Notes: generated by a model from the letters alone, not told the origin. A stretch of DNA of 64,000 nucleotides from a bacterium (GCA_021779375.1 JAJYAT010000002.1:62001-126000), one strand, 5' to 3'; positions 19,922 to 29,154 are shown, numbered from the stretch's first letter. A program made the numbers and translations.

Positions 19922-21238
19922 GTGATTTCCAAAATTAAAAAAATCATCTCGCCGACTAATCCAGTTCGACTTTTTTGGCATCTAATCTGGGGCGTCGGCG
20001 CGACGATTTTTTACGGTTTTCCTTCGAAGAAAATCACAGTCATCGGCATCACGGGCACGAATGGCAAAACCACCACAGCGAATTTCGTCGCGCGAATTCT
20101 CGAGGCGAATGGCGAGCGCGTCGCGCTCGCGACGACGATTAATTTTTGGCTCGGCGACAAGAAGTGGGACAACCTGACCAAAATGACTTCGCTCGGTCGC
20201 GGCGGCGTGCAGAAATTTCTGCGCCAGGCAGTCGACGCGAATTGCAGCTACGCCGTAATTGAAGTTTCGAGTCATGCGCTAACGCAAAATCGCGTTTGGG
20301 GTGTGCATTTCAGTGCCGCGATTTTGACCAACATCACCCACGATCACCTCGACTTCCACGGCAATTTTGAAAACTACGCCGCGGCCAAAGAACAACTTTT
20401 TTGGCGACTGGCGCAAAATCAAACGAGCGGCGAAAAAATTGCCATCCTGCCAGCGGAAGATCCGAACGTCGAACGATTTTTGCGCATTCCGGAAATCGGC
20501 ATCGTCACCTTCGGGCTGAAAAAAGGTGATTTGCGCGCCGAAAATCTCACTGTGCGCGAAAATTCCCAGACTTTCGACGTCGTCGGCATGGAAGAAAAAT
20601 TCGCAATCAAGACGAAACTTTTGGGCAATTTCAATGTCGCAAATATTCTCGCGGCGAGCGCACTCGCCCTCGCCTTGAAAATTCGACCGGCAATTATCCG
20701 CAAAGTTTTTCGCAATCTGAAACCACTACCGGGACGACTCGAGACGGTCGAAGCAGGACAAAATTTTCGCGTCGTGGTCGACTTCGCCCATACGCCCGAC
20801 GCGCTGGAGAAATTGCTGCGAACATTTCGCGCCGTCACGCCTGGGAAATTGTGGCTCGTCTTCGGCGCGACCGGCGATCGCGACCGGACGAAGCGCCCAG
20901 TGATGGGCGCACTCGCGAGCAAATTTGCGGATGAAATTGTTTTGACGAGCGACGATCCCTTCACTGAGAATCCCGAGAAAATTATTTTCGAAGTCCGCGA
21001 GGGCGTGACACGTGAAGAAGGCGCGGGCTTCACGATCGAAGTCGACCGAAAAAAAGCGCTGAATTTCGCCCTGACGAACGCGGAGAAAGGCGACACCGTG
21101 CTGCTCGCTGGCAAAGGCTGTGAACAATTTCAGGTCGTCGGCACGCAGAAAATTCCCTGGGACGATCGCGAGATTGCGCGCAAAATTTTGGAGAAACGCT
21201 TCGCGAAGTCGCCGAAATCAGCGAACAAAAAACGGTAA
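19922..21238 (+). CDS. murE: Mur ligase, MurE-type UDP-MurNAc-tripeptide synthetase (GTG start)
   Basis: GITGTNGKTTTANFVARIL; SSHALTQNRVWGVHFSAAILTNITHDHLDFHGNFENY; TSDDPFTENPEKI. Confidence 0.92.
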   Translation: MISKIKKIISPTNPVRLFWHLIWGVGATIFYGFPSKKITVIGITGTNGKTTTANFVARILEANGERVALATTINFWLGDKKWDNLTKMTSLGRGGVQKFLRQAVDANCSYAVIEVSSHALTQNRVWGVHFSAAILTNITHDHLDFHGNFENYAAAKEQLFWRLAQNQTSGEKIAILPAEDPNVERFLRIPEIGIVTFGLKKGDLRAENLTVRENSQTFDVVGMEEKFAIKTKLLGNFNVANILAASALALALKIRPAIIRKVFRNLKPLPGRLETVEAGQNFRVVVDFAHTPDALEKLLRTFRAVTPGKLWLVFGATGDRDRTKRPVMGALASKFADEIVLTSDDPFTENPEKIIFEVREGVTREEGAGFTIEVDRKKALNFALTNAEKGDTVLLAGKGCEQFQVVGTQKIPWDDREIARKILEKRFAKSPKSANKKR

Positions 21239-21307
21239 AATCGCGCTCGCCAAAAGAATGATGGCCATGAACGCGACGAAGATTTTGTGAGCGGTCTGTT
21301 TTTTCAT
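21218..21307 (-). CDS. possible small membrane protein (29 aa)
   Basis: Reverse-strand ATG to TGA: MKKQTAHKIFVAFMAIILLASAILPFFVR; overlaps the murE 3' end by 21 nt. Confidence 0.35.
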   Translation of the reverse strand: MKKQTAHKIFVAFMAIILLASAILPFFVR

Positions 21308-21408
21308 GGGATTTATTTTAAAACACTTTTTAGGATTACCAAAGATAAATTTTTCAGAAAGGTAAATTCATCCTATAATAAGGGTCTCATTTTTTAACCC
21401 CTTAAAAA

Positions 21409-21627
21409 ATGAAAACCACCCCTCTCACGTGGGCGGCCTTGGTCCTCGTCATCATTGGCGGGTTGAACTGGGGTTTGGTCGGCCTTTTCGGCTTCGACCT
21501 CGTCGCCTATCTTTTTGGTGCGAGCGGAATCATCGCCGTGCCAATCATCGCGCAAATCGTTTACATCCTGGTTGGGTTGTCGGCGATTTACATGATCTAC
21601 GAGGCAGCGGCTATGAAAAAAATGTAG
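21409..21627 (+). CDS. DUF378 family membrane protein
   Basis: ALVLVIIGGLNWGLVGLFGFDLVAYLFG..VGLSAIYMIYE; promoter-like TTTTCA-17-TATAAT upstream. Confidence 0.9.
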   Translation: MKTTPLTWAALVLVIIGGLNWGLVGLFGFDLVAYLFGASGIIAVPIIAQIVYILVGLSAIYMIYEAAAMKKM

Positions 21628-21628
21628 C

Positions 21629-22717
21629 CTAGTTTTCTAGAATCGCAGCAGCGATCGCATCGCCCATTTCTTTGGTGGAAACTTTTTGCTCGCCGAGAGC
21701 GCCGGTGAAAATATCGCCTGTACGCAGACCTGATTCCAAGGTCGCGAGGATTGCTTGCTTAATCGCTTTTACTGCAGCCAATTCGCCGAAAGAAATATCG
21801 AGCATCATCGCCGCTGAGCCGATTTGTGCGATTGGATTGGCAATCCCTTGCCCTGCGATATCCGGCGCACTCCCGCCCATCGGCTCGAAGAGGCCGAATT
21901 TTTTGGAATTGATCGAAGCCGAAGCCTGCAAACCAATCGAGCCTGAAATTTGCGCCGCCTCGTCAGAAAGAATGTCACCGAATAAATTGCCTGCCAGAAC
22001 AATGTCGAATCGCTGCGGCTTCACCAAGATCTGCATTGTCGCATTGTCGATGTACAGATGCTCGAGCTCAATCTCAGGAAATTCCTGCGCGTGCACTTCT
22101 TCGACAATCTTGCGCCAAAACTGCGAGGTCGCGAGCACATTTGCCTTGTCGATGTTCGTCACTTTTTGACGGGAATTCTTGGCTAATTCGAAAGCGACGC
22201 GCGCAATTCTGACAACTTCATCTTTGCGGTAAATCATCAAGTCCGAAGCGAAATCTTCGCCGCGCTCTTTCGCGCCGAAGTAAACATCGCCGGTCAATTC
22301 ACGAATCACGGTGAAACTAAAACCGTCACCGATAATTTCCGGCTTGAGTGGTGAAGAATTTTTCAACATCGACAGCACGCCGGCCGGACGAATATTCGCG
22401 AAGAGATCGAAGTGTTTGCGCAGCGGCAGCAGAGCGCCAACCTCGGGGCGTTTTTCCGGCGGCAAAGAGTTCCATTTTTCTCCGCCAACCGAGCCGAAGA
22501 GAATCGCGTCGGAATTTTCACAGACCGCCAAAGTCGCCGCAGGCAAAGCCTCCCCGACCGCGTCAATCGCCGCGCCGCCGACCAGCTGCTCGTCGAATTC
22601 GAAACCAATCGAGAATTTCGTGCCGACCGCCTCGAGAACTTTCTTCGCTTCGACTATGACTTCGGGACCGATTCCGTCCCCTGGCAAAACTGCGATTTTG
22701 TAAGATTTTTGATTCAT
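21629..22717 (-). CDS. leuB: 3-isopropylmalate dehydrogenase-like
   Basis: Likely start at 22717 (MNQKSYKIAVLPGDGIGPEVIVEAKKVL); GSVGGEKW; YFGAKERGEDFASDLMIY; GSAPDIAGQGIANPIAQIGSAAMML. Confidence 0.9.
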   Translation of the reverse strand: MNQKSYKIAVLPGDGIGPEVIVEAKKVLEAVGTKFSIGFEFDEQLVGGAAIDAVGEALPAATLAVCENSDAILFGSVGGEKWNSLPPEKRPEVGALLPLRKHFDLFANIRPAGVLSMLKNSSPLKPEIIGDGFSFTVIRELTGDVYFGAKERGEDFASDLMIYRKDEVVRIARVAFELAKNSRQKVTNIDKANVLATSQFWRKIVEEVHAQEFPEIELEHLYIDNATMQILVKPQRFDIVLAGNLFGDILSDEAAQISGSIGLQASASINSKKFGLFEPMGGSAPDIAGQGIANPIAQIGSAAMMLDISFGELAAVKAIKQAILATLESGLRTGDIFTGALGEQKVSTKEMGDAIAAAILEN

Positions 22718-22780
22718 CACGCTAGATTTTAGCTTTTTTAGGTACTTTTGGCGAGATGGGAAAAATCGACCAACCTCCGC

Positions 22781-22809
22781 TTGACAAAACAAATTTAATT
22801 ATTTACAAT
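22781..22809 (+). promoter_or_regulatory. sigma70-type promoter TTGACA-17-TACAAT
   Basis: TTGACA 22781-22786, 17-nt spacer, TACAAT 22804-22809. Confidence 0.6.
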
Positions 22810-22815
22810 ATCCTC

Positions 22816-22910
22816 CTTTTTCAATTTCCCATGCACTCATAGCTCGCGAAAAACTAATCCTGCGTGGAAAGCTGCCTCTGAGTGCGGGGCAGCTTCCTGC
22901 TCAGGATTCT
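22816..22910 (+). ncRNA. candidate structured small RNA (long hairpin with loop/5'-tail pseudoknot)
   Basis: AATCCTG..AAGCTGCC[TCTGAGTGCGG]GGCAGCTT..CAGGATT; loop TGAGTGC (22879-22885) complementary to GCACTCA (22833-22839); no + strand CDS downstream. Confidence 0.45.
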
Positions 22911-22937
22911 TGATTTTCTGAGGACATTTTGATTTGA

Positions 22938-25382
22938 TTACATTTCACCATTATTCGGCCAAGTGTTCCATTTATACCACTTAGGCGATTTTACTTCTGA
23001 TTGAGTTTTCTCTTTCGCCTGCTGAATATATTTATCGTAATCTTTATTCTGAGGGTCGAGCTCTTTGGCCCGAGCGTAACTACGAATTGCCGGGATCAAT
23101 TTACCCATCATCTCATAAGAAAACCCCAGATTAATATGATATGGTGCAACATTGGGATATAGCTCGACGAGACCTTTAAATTTAGTAATGGCCTCAGCAT
23201 ATTTACCCTCTTGGTATAAAGCGACTCCTGCACTATTTTCAGCATCCTTCGATAATTCCAATCTCTGCTTTAGCTCGTCCTGATAAGCTTCCATTTTTGG
23301 AATGCCCCAGTCAATCAATCCTGGCAGCTCCTTATTTCTGCGCCAGCAAAACTTTTTGACCGGCGACCAGCCCTCTCGGGCTGTGTCTTCGGTGCCATCG
23401 GCGTTCAGGAAATAATCTTTATCTGAATCGTGAGAATCATCTTTAATTCTGCCAGTTTTAGCTTCCAGATCTTCCTTCGTAAATTCTTTCAAAATAATGG
23501 TTAATTCTTTCACGCTAGCGAGAGCATTTTCTATGCCTTTGGGTGTCTGTAAATCGTCTTTCTTTTCCAATACTTCTTTGTGCTGATTCCAAAGCTTCTC
23601 TCCATCCTCTGCCAAAAATTTCTCGGGACCTTTGAGCTTGATAGCCAATACGGTCGCCCAGTGGTCGGGGCTCAGGAAGCTAGAACTAAAATTCAAATTA
23701 GGAAAATATTGATAATTTTCAGGAAAATTTTCCGGTTTAAATTTATCCTCGATGTAGCCTGTTGCTTTGTCTTTGAAATCGCCCGTGATTGCTTCCGCCG
23801 GAGCCAACCTTGCCAGTAGTCCAAGAGCTTTATTTCGAATCTCTGCGTTTTCAGAAATCATACCTTGATTTATGATTGCCTTAGCCTGTTCGAATGTAGG
23901 ATTGATCGTGGAAAGCTTATCCAGTGTAATTACCTTAACTCTGTCATCTGAATCAGCAATACCCGTATTCAAAATCGCCTCAGCCTGGTCGAAAGTAGCG
24001 CCGATATAAGCAAGCTCAGCAACTGCGTAATATCTAACATCGCTATCTGGGTCATCAATTCCTTTATCGAGGAAGAATTTGGATTGATCAAAATTAGCAT
24101 GGATTTCCGAAAGTACTTTTATTGTGGAGCTTCGTACGTCAGCGTCTGGGTGATTAATTCCCCTTTCTAGGATGGCTTCGGACTGGTCGAAATTCGCTTT
24201 AATGTTTCCAAGACTATCGATGACTACTTCAGTTAGGTCTGAATCTTTAGAAATAGCATCAAATCGTTGTGCCATCCTATCGGTGGCAGCCTCTCGCTTA
24301 TCCTCGGGAATTTTTTCTAATAAATTGTCAAAGCTAAAGACTGAAGCTCTGCGCAAGTCAAGATTTTTTTCACCTTTGGCTGTCTTGGCATTGAGCGCGA
24401 TATATTCAAGCGCTTTCTCTATGGGCTCGATATGATCAAGATTTAGATTTTGTAAATCTTCGAACGGAATTTCTTCCCAATAACTAAAATTATAGCTCTC
24501 AAGAGTGTCCCAGTCGGTGATCTCCTTGAATCTTAATTTCACCGCATCGAGAAAAGCTTTTCCGGCATCTGATTTTTTGAACGCTTCGAAATCAGCCTGC
24601 GTGAAAGATTCGATTTTTTGTCTCTCGACTTCGGACTGAGCCCCCATGAAAGTCTCAAAAGTGGGATCTATTTTAGTAAGCCCTTCAATCAAGCCTGCTT
24701 TGGCTTGAGCTTCGGGTGTTGGATAAGTTTCATCGAGTTGAGCTTCAGCAGACTGCGGAGGAATAATGATAGGTATTTGCGGAGTTTCTTGATTTTTGCT
24801 ATCTGAAGCAGGCACTGGTTTTTCCGCAGGCACTGGTTTTTCCGCAGGCACTGGTTTTTCCGCAGGCACTGGTTTTTCCGCAGGCACTGGTTTTTCCGCA
24901 GGCACTGGTTTTTCCGCAGGCACTGGTTTTTCCGCAGGCACTGGTTTTTCTGTTCCCGCAATTTTTGGCATTTCATCCGCAACAATAATCTTATTATTCG
25001 TCGCATCGACCCACACTCTCTGATTCTGGTAGATATTCGGCAAATCCGTTGCAAACATATTTTTGAAAGTGCCTTTTTCTTTTTTAGTCTGAAACTCAAC
25101 CTTCAAATTATTAATGTTTGCGACATCCTCAAGCGCACCTGCCTGCTTCATAGCAGCGACGACAGTCAGCACGGTATCGCCACGCTGCACTTCGCGAAAT
25201 GGAATCTGCTTTTGCAAATCCAAAGTTTTGTTTTTAATGTCCTGCTGAATACTATCTTTCATTACATCTCGCAATTTGTTTTGCGAGCCAGTCTCGAAAG
25301 CCTTTTTATCTTTGGGCGTGATCTTAGCTGCTGAGTAAACATCGACATCAGGAGCAATGGAGTGATTTTGTTTTGGAGACAT
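22938..25382 (-). CDS. large protein with LysM-like N-terminal segment, PVPAEK hexapeptide repeats, HEAT-like repeats and C-terminal TPR
   Basis: REVQRGDTVLTVVAAM; (PVPAEK)n; DPDSDVRYYAVAELAYIGATFDQAEAIL repeats; ALYQEGKYAEAITKFKGLVELYPN. Confidence 0.75.
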   Translation of the reverse strand: MSPKQNHSIAPDVDVYSAAKITPKDKKAFETGSQNKLRDVMKDSIQQDIKNKTLDLQKQIPFREVQRGDTVLTVVAAMKQAGALEDVANINNLKVEFQTKKEKGTFKNMFATDLPNIYQNQRVWVDATNNKIIVADEMPKIAGTEKPVPAEKPVPAEKPVPAEKPVPAEKPVPAEKPVPAEKPVPAEKPVPASDSKNQETPQIPIIIPPQSAEAQLDETYPTPEAQAKAGLIEGLTKIDPTFETFMGAQSEVERQKIESFTQADFEAFKKSDAGKAFLDAVKLRFKEITDWDTLESYNFSYWEEIPFEDLQNLNLDHIEPIEKALEYIALNAKTAKGEKNLDLRRASVFSFDNLLEKIPEDKREAATDRMAQRFDAISKDSDLTEVVIDSLGNIKANFDQSEAILERGINHPDADVRSSTIKVLSEIHANFDQSKFFLDKGIDDPDSDVRYYAVAELAYIGATFDQAEAILNTGIADSDDRVKVITLDKLSTINPTFEQAKAIINQGMISENAEIRNKALGLLARLAPAEAITGDFKDKATGYIEDKFKPENFPENYQYFPNLNFSSSFLSPDHWATVLAIKLKGPEKFLAEDGEKLWNQHKEVLEKKDDLQTPKGIENALASVKELTIILKEFTKEDLEAKTGRIKDDSHDSDKDYFLNADGTEDTAREGWSPVKKFCWRRNKELPGLIDWGIPKMEAYQDELKQRLELSKDAENSAGVALYQEGKYAEAITKFKGLVELYPNVAPYHINLGFSYEMMGKLIPAIRSYARAKELDPQNKDYDKYIQQAKEKTQSEVKSPKWYKWNTWPNNGEM
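24808..24951. repeat. VNTR: 18-bp unit gcaggcactggtttttcc x 8
   Basis: Eight consecutive units read directly, in frame with PVPAEK. Confidence 0.97.
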
Positions 25383-25417
25383 TTTTTAGAAATTAAATTT
25401 ATTTTTATTTTTTAAAT

Positions 25418-25825
25418 CTAAGCAGCAACTGAATTTTTCTCGATTTCTGCAGACGTCGGCTGAGCTACCACTGGTGCGACAGCCGCCTTCGCCAAAGCAG
25501 AAGCTTCTTGACCAGCCTGAAGCGTCTGACTAACTGGGACAACCTGATCCACTTTGGCAGTCAAGCCTTGGGCGACTGAACCGAGCTTCGCGCCAGATTG
25601 AACAACCTGCGGCGGCAACTTGGCCGCCACTTGGTCTAATTTTTCTTGCGCGGCAGCAGAAATTTTTTGAGCAACCTCGTCTTTTTTTTCCGCAATTTGC
25701 TGCACGGCCTGATCTTTCGCAGCCATGCCACGCTCTTTGGATTTATTAAGCATTTCGTTCCATTCGCGCTGACTCACAGTTTTGACAGTCTGCGCGATTT
25801 CAGCGAAAGCAGATTTGAGAGACAT
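25418..25825 (-). CDS. Ala-rich hypothetical protein (135 aa)
   Basis: ORF in a same-strand series with 22938-25382. Confidence 0.55.
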   Translation of the reverse strand: MSLKSAFAEIAQTVKTVSQREWNEMLNKSKERGMAAKDQAVQQIAEKKDEVAQKISAAAQEKLDQVAAKLPPQVVQSGAKLGSVAQGLTAKVDQVVPVSQTLQAGQEASALAKAAVAPVVAQPTSAEIEKNSVAA

Positions 25826-25848
25826 TTTATTGGGGTTAATTTTTATTT

Positions 25849-26196
25849 TTAAATTTCTCCAGCTTGTTTGAGCGCTTCCAAAATTGCGTTCTCGTCGTAA
25901 TCATCTTCGTCTTCATCTCCCGCCGAAGCTTTCAGCTTGTTGGCTTTCGCGACTGCTTGGAGCTGCGCGACACACTTCGTGTCAATCTCGGCGACACGCG
26001 CGGAGTGCGCATCGCGTTCCTGGCGCAATTCGCGTTCGCCGTTTTTCAGAATCGAAGCGAGATCGTTTTTCGCCTGCTCGGAAAGCCGGTCGAAATTTGT
26101 GAGCCAAAACATTCGCTCGCCGTCCGAGATTACCTCGGCGTCAGAGAGCAAGTTATAAAGTTTTTTGGTGTCGGACTTTTTGGTTTTGGTTTGCAT
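25849..26196 (-). CDS. hypothetical protein (115 aa)
   Basis: Charged helical ORF in the same series. Confidence 0.55.
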   Translation of the reverse strand: MQTKTKKSDTKKLYNLLSDAEVISDGERMFWLTNFDRLSEQAKNDLASILKNGERELRQERDAHSARVAEIDTKCVAQLQAVAKANKLKASAGDEDEDDYDENAILEALKQAGEI

Positions 26197-26234
26197 TTTT
26201 AGTAAAGTTATCTCGTCATTTTACCATTTTTAGC

Positions 26235-26852
26235 TTGAAATTTCAATTACTGCTCGCGACCGCCAATCCATCGAAAGCGCGTGAACTCAGTGCCGCACTC
26301 GCTGACTTGAACTGTGAAATCCTGACTTTGGCTGATTTTCCAAAAATAAAATTACCGCCAGAGGATGGCGCGACTTTCGAGGAAAACGCGCGGATCAAAG
26401 CAGAGTTCTGCTGCGCACAAACCGGACTCCCCGCGCTCGCCGACGATTCGGGCATCCTGGTCGAGGCACTGCCGGGTGAACTCGGCGTACAGACTGTCCG
26501 TTTCGGCGCAGGCGAAAACGCTAGCGACGCTGACTGGCTCGCGCATTTTTTGGCGAGAATGGAAAATGCGGAAAATCGCCGCGCGCGCTTCATCGCAGTC
26601 TTGGCTTTGGCACGACCTGATCTGCCAACGGAATTTTTTCGCGGCGAAGTCACGGGCGAGATTTTGGAAAAAATCGGCGCGCCAATTTTGCCGCGCATTC
26701 CACTCTCGTCCGTCTTCCGCGCCGACGGCACCGAGAAAGTTTTTGCCGCCATGAATGAAAGTGAAAAAGCGCAGTTCAGCCATCGCGGAAAAGCGGTGGA
26801 GAAACTCAAGAAATTCTTGAAGAGAAAAACACGACCTTTGTCGTTCTCGTGA
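26235..26852 (+). CDS. rdgB: XTP/dITP diphosphatase (RdgB/HAM1), TTG start
   Basis: LLLATANPSKARELSAAL; LPALADDSGILVEALPGELGVQTVRF. Confidence 0.9.
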   Translation: MKFQLLLATANPSKARELSAALADLNCEILTLADFPKIKLPPEDGATFEENARIKAEFCCAQTGLPALADDSGILVEALPGELGVQTVRFGAGENASDADWLAHFLARMENAENRRARFIAVLALARPDLPTEFFRGEVTGEILEKIGAPILPRIPLSSVFRADGTEKVFAAMNESEKAQFSHRGKAVEKLKKFLKRKTRPLSFS

Positions 26853-26884
26853 ATCACCACCTAAGTCCCCCAAAAAAAGGAGGC

Positions 26885-26914
26885 GTTAACCCACCACCTA
26901 GGTGGTGGGTTAAC
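26885..26914. repeat. 30-bp perfect palindrome GTTAACCCACCACCTAGGTGGTGGGTTAAC
   Basis: Read directly; family member 1. Confidence 0.97.
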
Positions 26915-27017
26915 TTTAATCTCCTCCTCCCTCTGGGAGAACTTTATTTCCATCTCCCTCCCTCTGGGAGGGGTGAGAGGAGGGAGCGAAAATTCCAGCA
27001 GTGTTAAAATTACCGCA

Positions 27018-27608
27018 ATGGACACAGCAACAAAATCCGTTGAACTCGCGAAAATCGCTGCGGAAATAGCGGTTTGTCGCAATTGCAAACTTTGCGAAAA
27101 ACGCAGTAAGACTGTCCCCGGAATCGGCAGTCCGAGCGCGGAAATTCTTTTCATCGGCGAAGGTCCAGGTAAATCGGAAGACCTGCAGGGCGAACCATTC
27201 GTCGGCGCGGCAGGGAAATTTTTGAATGAAATGCTCGCCTCAATCGGACTCTCCCGCGCGGATATTTTCATCGCGAATGTCGTGAAGTGTCGTCCGCCGG
27301 AGAATCGCGATCCCGAGCCAATCGAAGTCGAAACTTGTTGGCCTTTCCTCGCTCGGCAAATTGCAATTATCCAGCCAAAATTAATCGCGACGCTCGGTCG
27401 ACATTCGATGAATCGTTTCTTGCCGGGTCTCAAAATCTCAGCCGCACACGGTCAGCCAAAACGCCGCAAAGACGGACAAGTTTTTTTGCCGCTTTACCAT
27501 CCTGCCGCCGCGCTGTACTCGCCGAGTCAAAGAATCGTGCATCTCGCCGATTTTGCTAAAATTCCGGCGATTCTAAAAAAATTGGAGAGTCAGTCGACTA
27601 ATTTTTAA
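27018..27608 (+). CDS. type-4 (Fe-S) uracil-DNA glycosylase
   Basis: Start 27018; CRNCKLCEKRSKTVPGIGSPSAEILFIGEGPGKSEDLQGEPFVGAAGKFLNEML. Confidence 0.93.
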   Translation: MDTATKSVELAKIAAEIAVCRNCKLCEKRSKTVPGIGSPSAEILFIGEGPGKSEDLQGEPFVGAAGKFLNEMLASIGLSRADIFIANVVKCRPPENRDPEPIEVETCWPFLARQIAIIQPKLIATLGRHSMNRFLPGLKISAAHGQPKRRKDGQVFLPLYHPAAALYSPSQRIVHLADFAKIPAILKKLESQSTNF

Positions 27609-27628
27609 AAAATAAAAAGTTTTGTTCC

Positions 27629-28012
27629 ATGTTTCAAGCTCCAAGTTCCAAGTCGTATCTTCTCGGACTCACCCTCCTCGCCGTACTCGGCTGGAGTGCG
27701 CTCGCGATTGTGATTTTGCGGCTCGACCCATTCACTTCGACGGCGCTCGCTGTGCCATTTTTCCTCGCCGCGCTTTTCCTCGCGCTCGTCGGCACGCTGA
27801 CGCTCACCGGCTTTTATTTTCGCGTCTGGTTTCGGCGGGGTGAAATTTACCTGCAACACATTTCAATCGCGCTCCGACAGTCAATTTTTCTAACAATCGC
27901 CATCGAAGTCGCGCTTGTTTTCCAAATCCTGCGAATCCTGACTTGGTGGGACGGCATACTAATTGCAGCGGCAGTCGGGCTTGTCGAAATTTATTTTTCC
28001 GCGAAAGACTGA
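27629..28012 (+). CDS. hypothetical membrane protein (127 aa)
   Basis: Three or more hydrophobic helices; N-terminus lies in a dispersed repeat. Confidence 0.6.
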   Translation: MFQAPSSKSYLLGLTLLAVLGWSALAIVILRLDPFTSTALAVPFFLAALFLALVGTLTLTGFYFRVWFRRGEIYLQHISIALRQSIFLTIAIEVALVFQILRILTWWDGILIAAAVGLVEIYFSAKD

Positions 28013-28128
28013 AGGCATGAAACACGCAGCATGGAACACATAACACGAAGCATGTAGCGTGGAACACATAGCAAAAACGAGGTATCATTCATTTGTTCCA
28101 TGTTTCATGTTCTAAGTTCCATGTTCTT

Positions 28129-29154
28129 ATGATTGAAAAATTGAAAACACTCTCGACCGAAGCCCTCGCGAAAGTCGCCGCTTCGACGGACACCGAAAGC
28201 CTGCGCGCCGTCGAGCTGGAATTTCTCGGTCGCAAAGGTCGGCTGACGGAAATTTTGCGCGGACTGAAAGATCTGTCGGGCGAGGAAAAAGGTCAAGTCG
28301 GCAAACTTTCGAATGAAGTCAAAATCGAAATCGAGGCGGCCATCGCCGCGAAATTCGGTGAACTCGAACACGCGAAATTCGCGAAGCTCGCCGAGACGGA
28401 ATGGATTGATCCGACTCAGCCTGGCGAAAAAGCGGAACGCGGCACGCTCCATCCGCTCACGCAATTCATTCGCGAAGCGGAAAAAGTCTTTGAAAAAATG
28501 GGTTTCGCCGTCGCGACCGGCCCGCAGATCGAGGACGATTTTCACACTTTCACCGCGCTCAATATTCCGGCTGATCATCCCGCCCGCGATGCGCAAGACA
28601 CTTTATTTATCGAGAATTCAGACGGGAAGCTTTTGCGACCACAGACTTCGAGTGTCCAAATTCGCTGGATGCAAGAACACAAACCGCCATTTCGCATCAT
28701 CGCTCCGGGCCGCGTTTTTCGCAAAGATGACGTCGATGCCAGCCATTCGCCGATGTTTCACCAGCTCGAAGGCTTGGTCGTCGACAGAGACATTTCGCTC
28801 GCAAATATGAAAGCCGTGATGGAAGAAGCCGTGCGACAACTAATCAATCCCGACGCGAAATTTCGTTTTCGCACGAGTTATTTTCCCTTCGTCGAACCCG
28901 GACTCGAGATGGACATGAGCTGCACGATTTGCAGCGGTCGCGGCTGCCCGGCTTGCAAAAAAACTGGCTGGATTGAAATCGTCGGTTGCGGTCTCGTCCA
29001 CCCGAATGTTTTGAAAAATGTCGGCGTCGATGCGACGCAGTGGAGCGGCTTCGCCTTCGGCTTCGGACTCGATCGCATGGTCATGCTCCGCCACGAGATC
29101 AAAGATCTGCGACTGGTCTTCGAGAATGATTTGAGATTTCTAGAACAATTTTAA
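28129..29154 (+). CDS. pheS: phenylalanine-tRNA ligase alpha subunit
   Basis: MIEKLKTLSTEALAKV; HPLTQFIREAEKVFEKMGF; GLEMDMSCTICSGRGCPACKKTGWIEIVGCGLVHPNVL. Confidence 0.96.
   Translation: MIEKLKTLSTEALAKVAASTDTESLRAVELEFLGRKGRLTEILRGLKDLSGEEKGQVGKLSNEVKIEIEAAIAAKFGELEHAKFAKLAETEWIDPTQPGEKAERGTLHPLTQFIREAEKVFEKMGFAVATGPQIEDDFHTFTALNIPADHPARDAQDTLFIENSDGKLLRPQTSSVQIRWMQEHKPPFRIIAPGRVFRKDDVDASHSPMFHQLEGLVVDRDISLANMKAVMEEAVRQLINPDAKFRFRTSYFPFVEPGLEMDMSCTICSGRGCPACKKTGWIEIVGCGLVHPNVLKNVGVDATQWSGFAFGFGLDRMVMLRHEIKDLRLVFENDLRFLEQF

Noticed and set aside
20419-21114. 231-aa antisense ORF opposite murE
   Set aside because: Ser/Arg-rich shadow translation; murE motifs explain the region
22833-22862. 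preQ1-I-like words (TAGCT ... AAAAACTAA) in the sRNA candidate
   Set aside because: No supporting P1 helix and no downstream + strand gene; judged coincidental
24808-24951. CRISPR-like repeat array
   Set aside because: 18-bp units are contiguous without spacers and coding; no cas genes in window
24689-25099. Alternate-frame ORF of (CLRKNQ)n repeats
   Set aside because: Frame-shifted reading of the 18-bp VNTR; real frame is PVPAEK
26243-26860. 205-aa antisense ORF opposite rdgB
   Set aside because: Shadow ORF; the + strand frame has clear RdgB motifs
26861-27433. 190-aa antisense ORF over the UDG gene
   Set aside because: Shadow ORF over clear type-4 UDG motifs; part reads through palindromes
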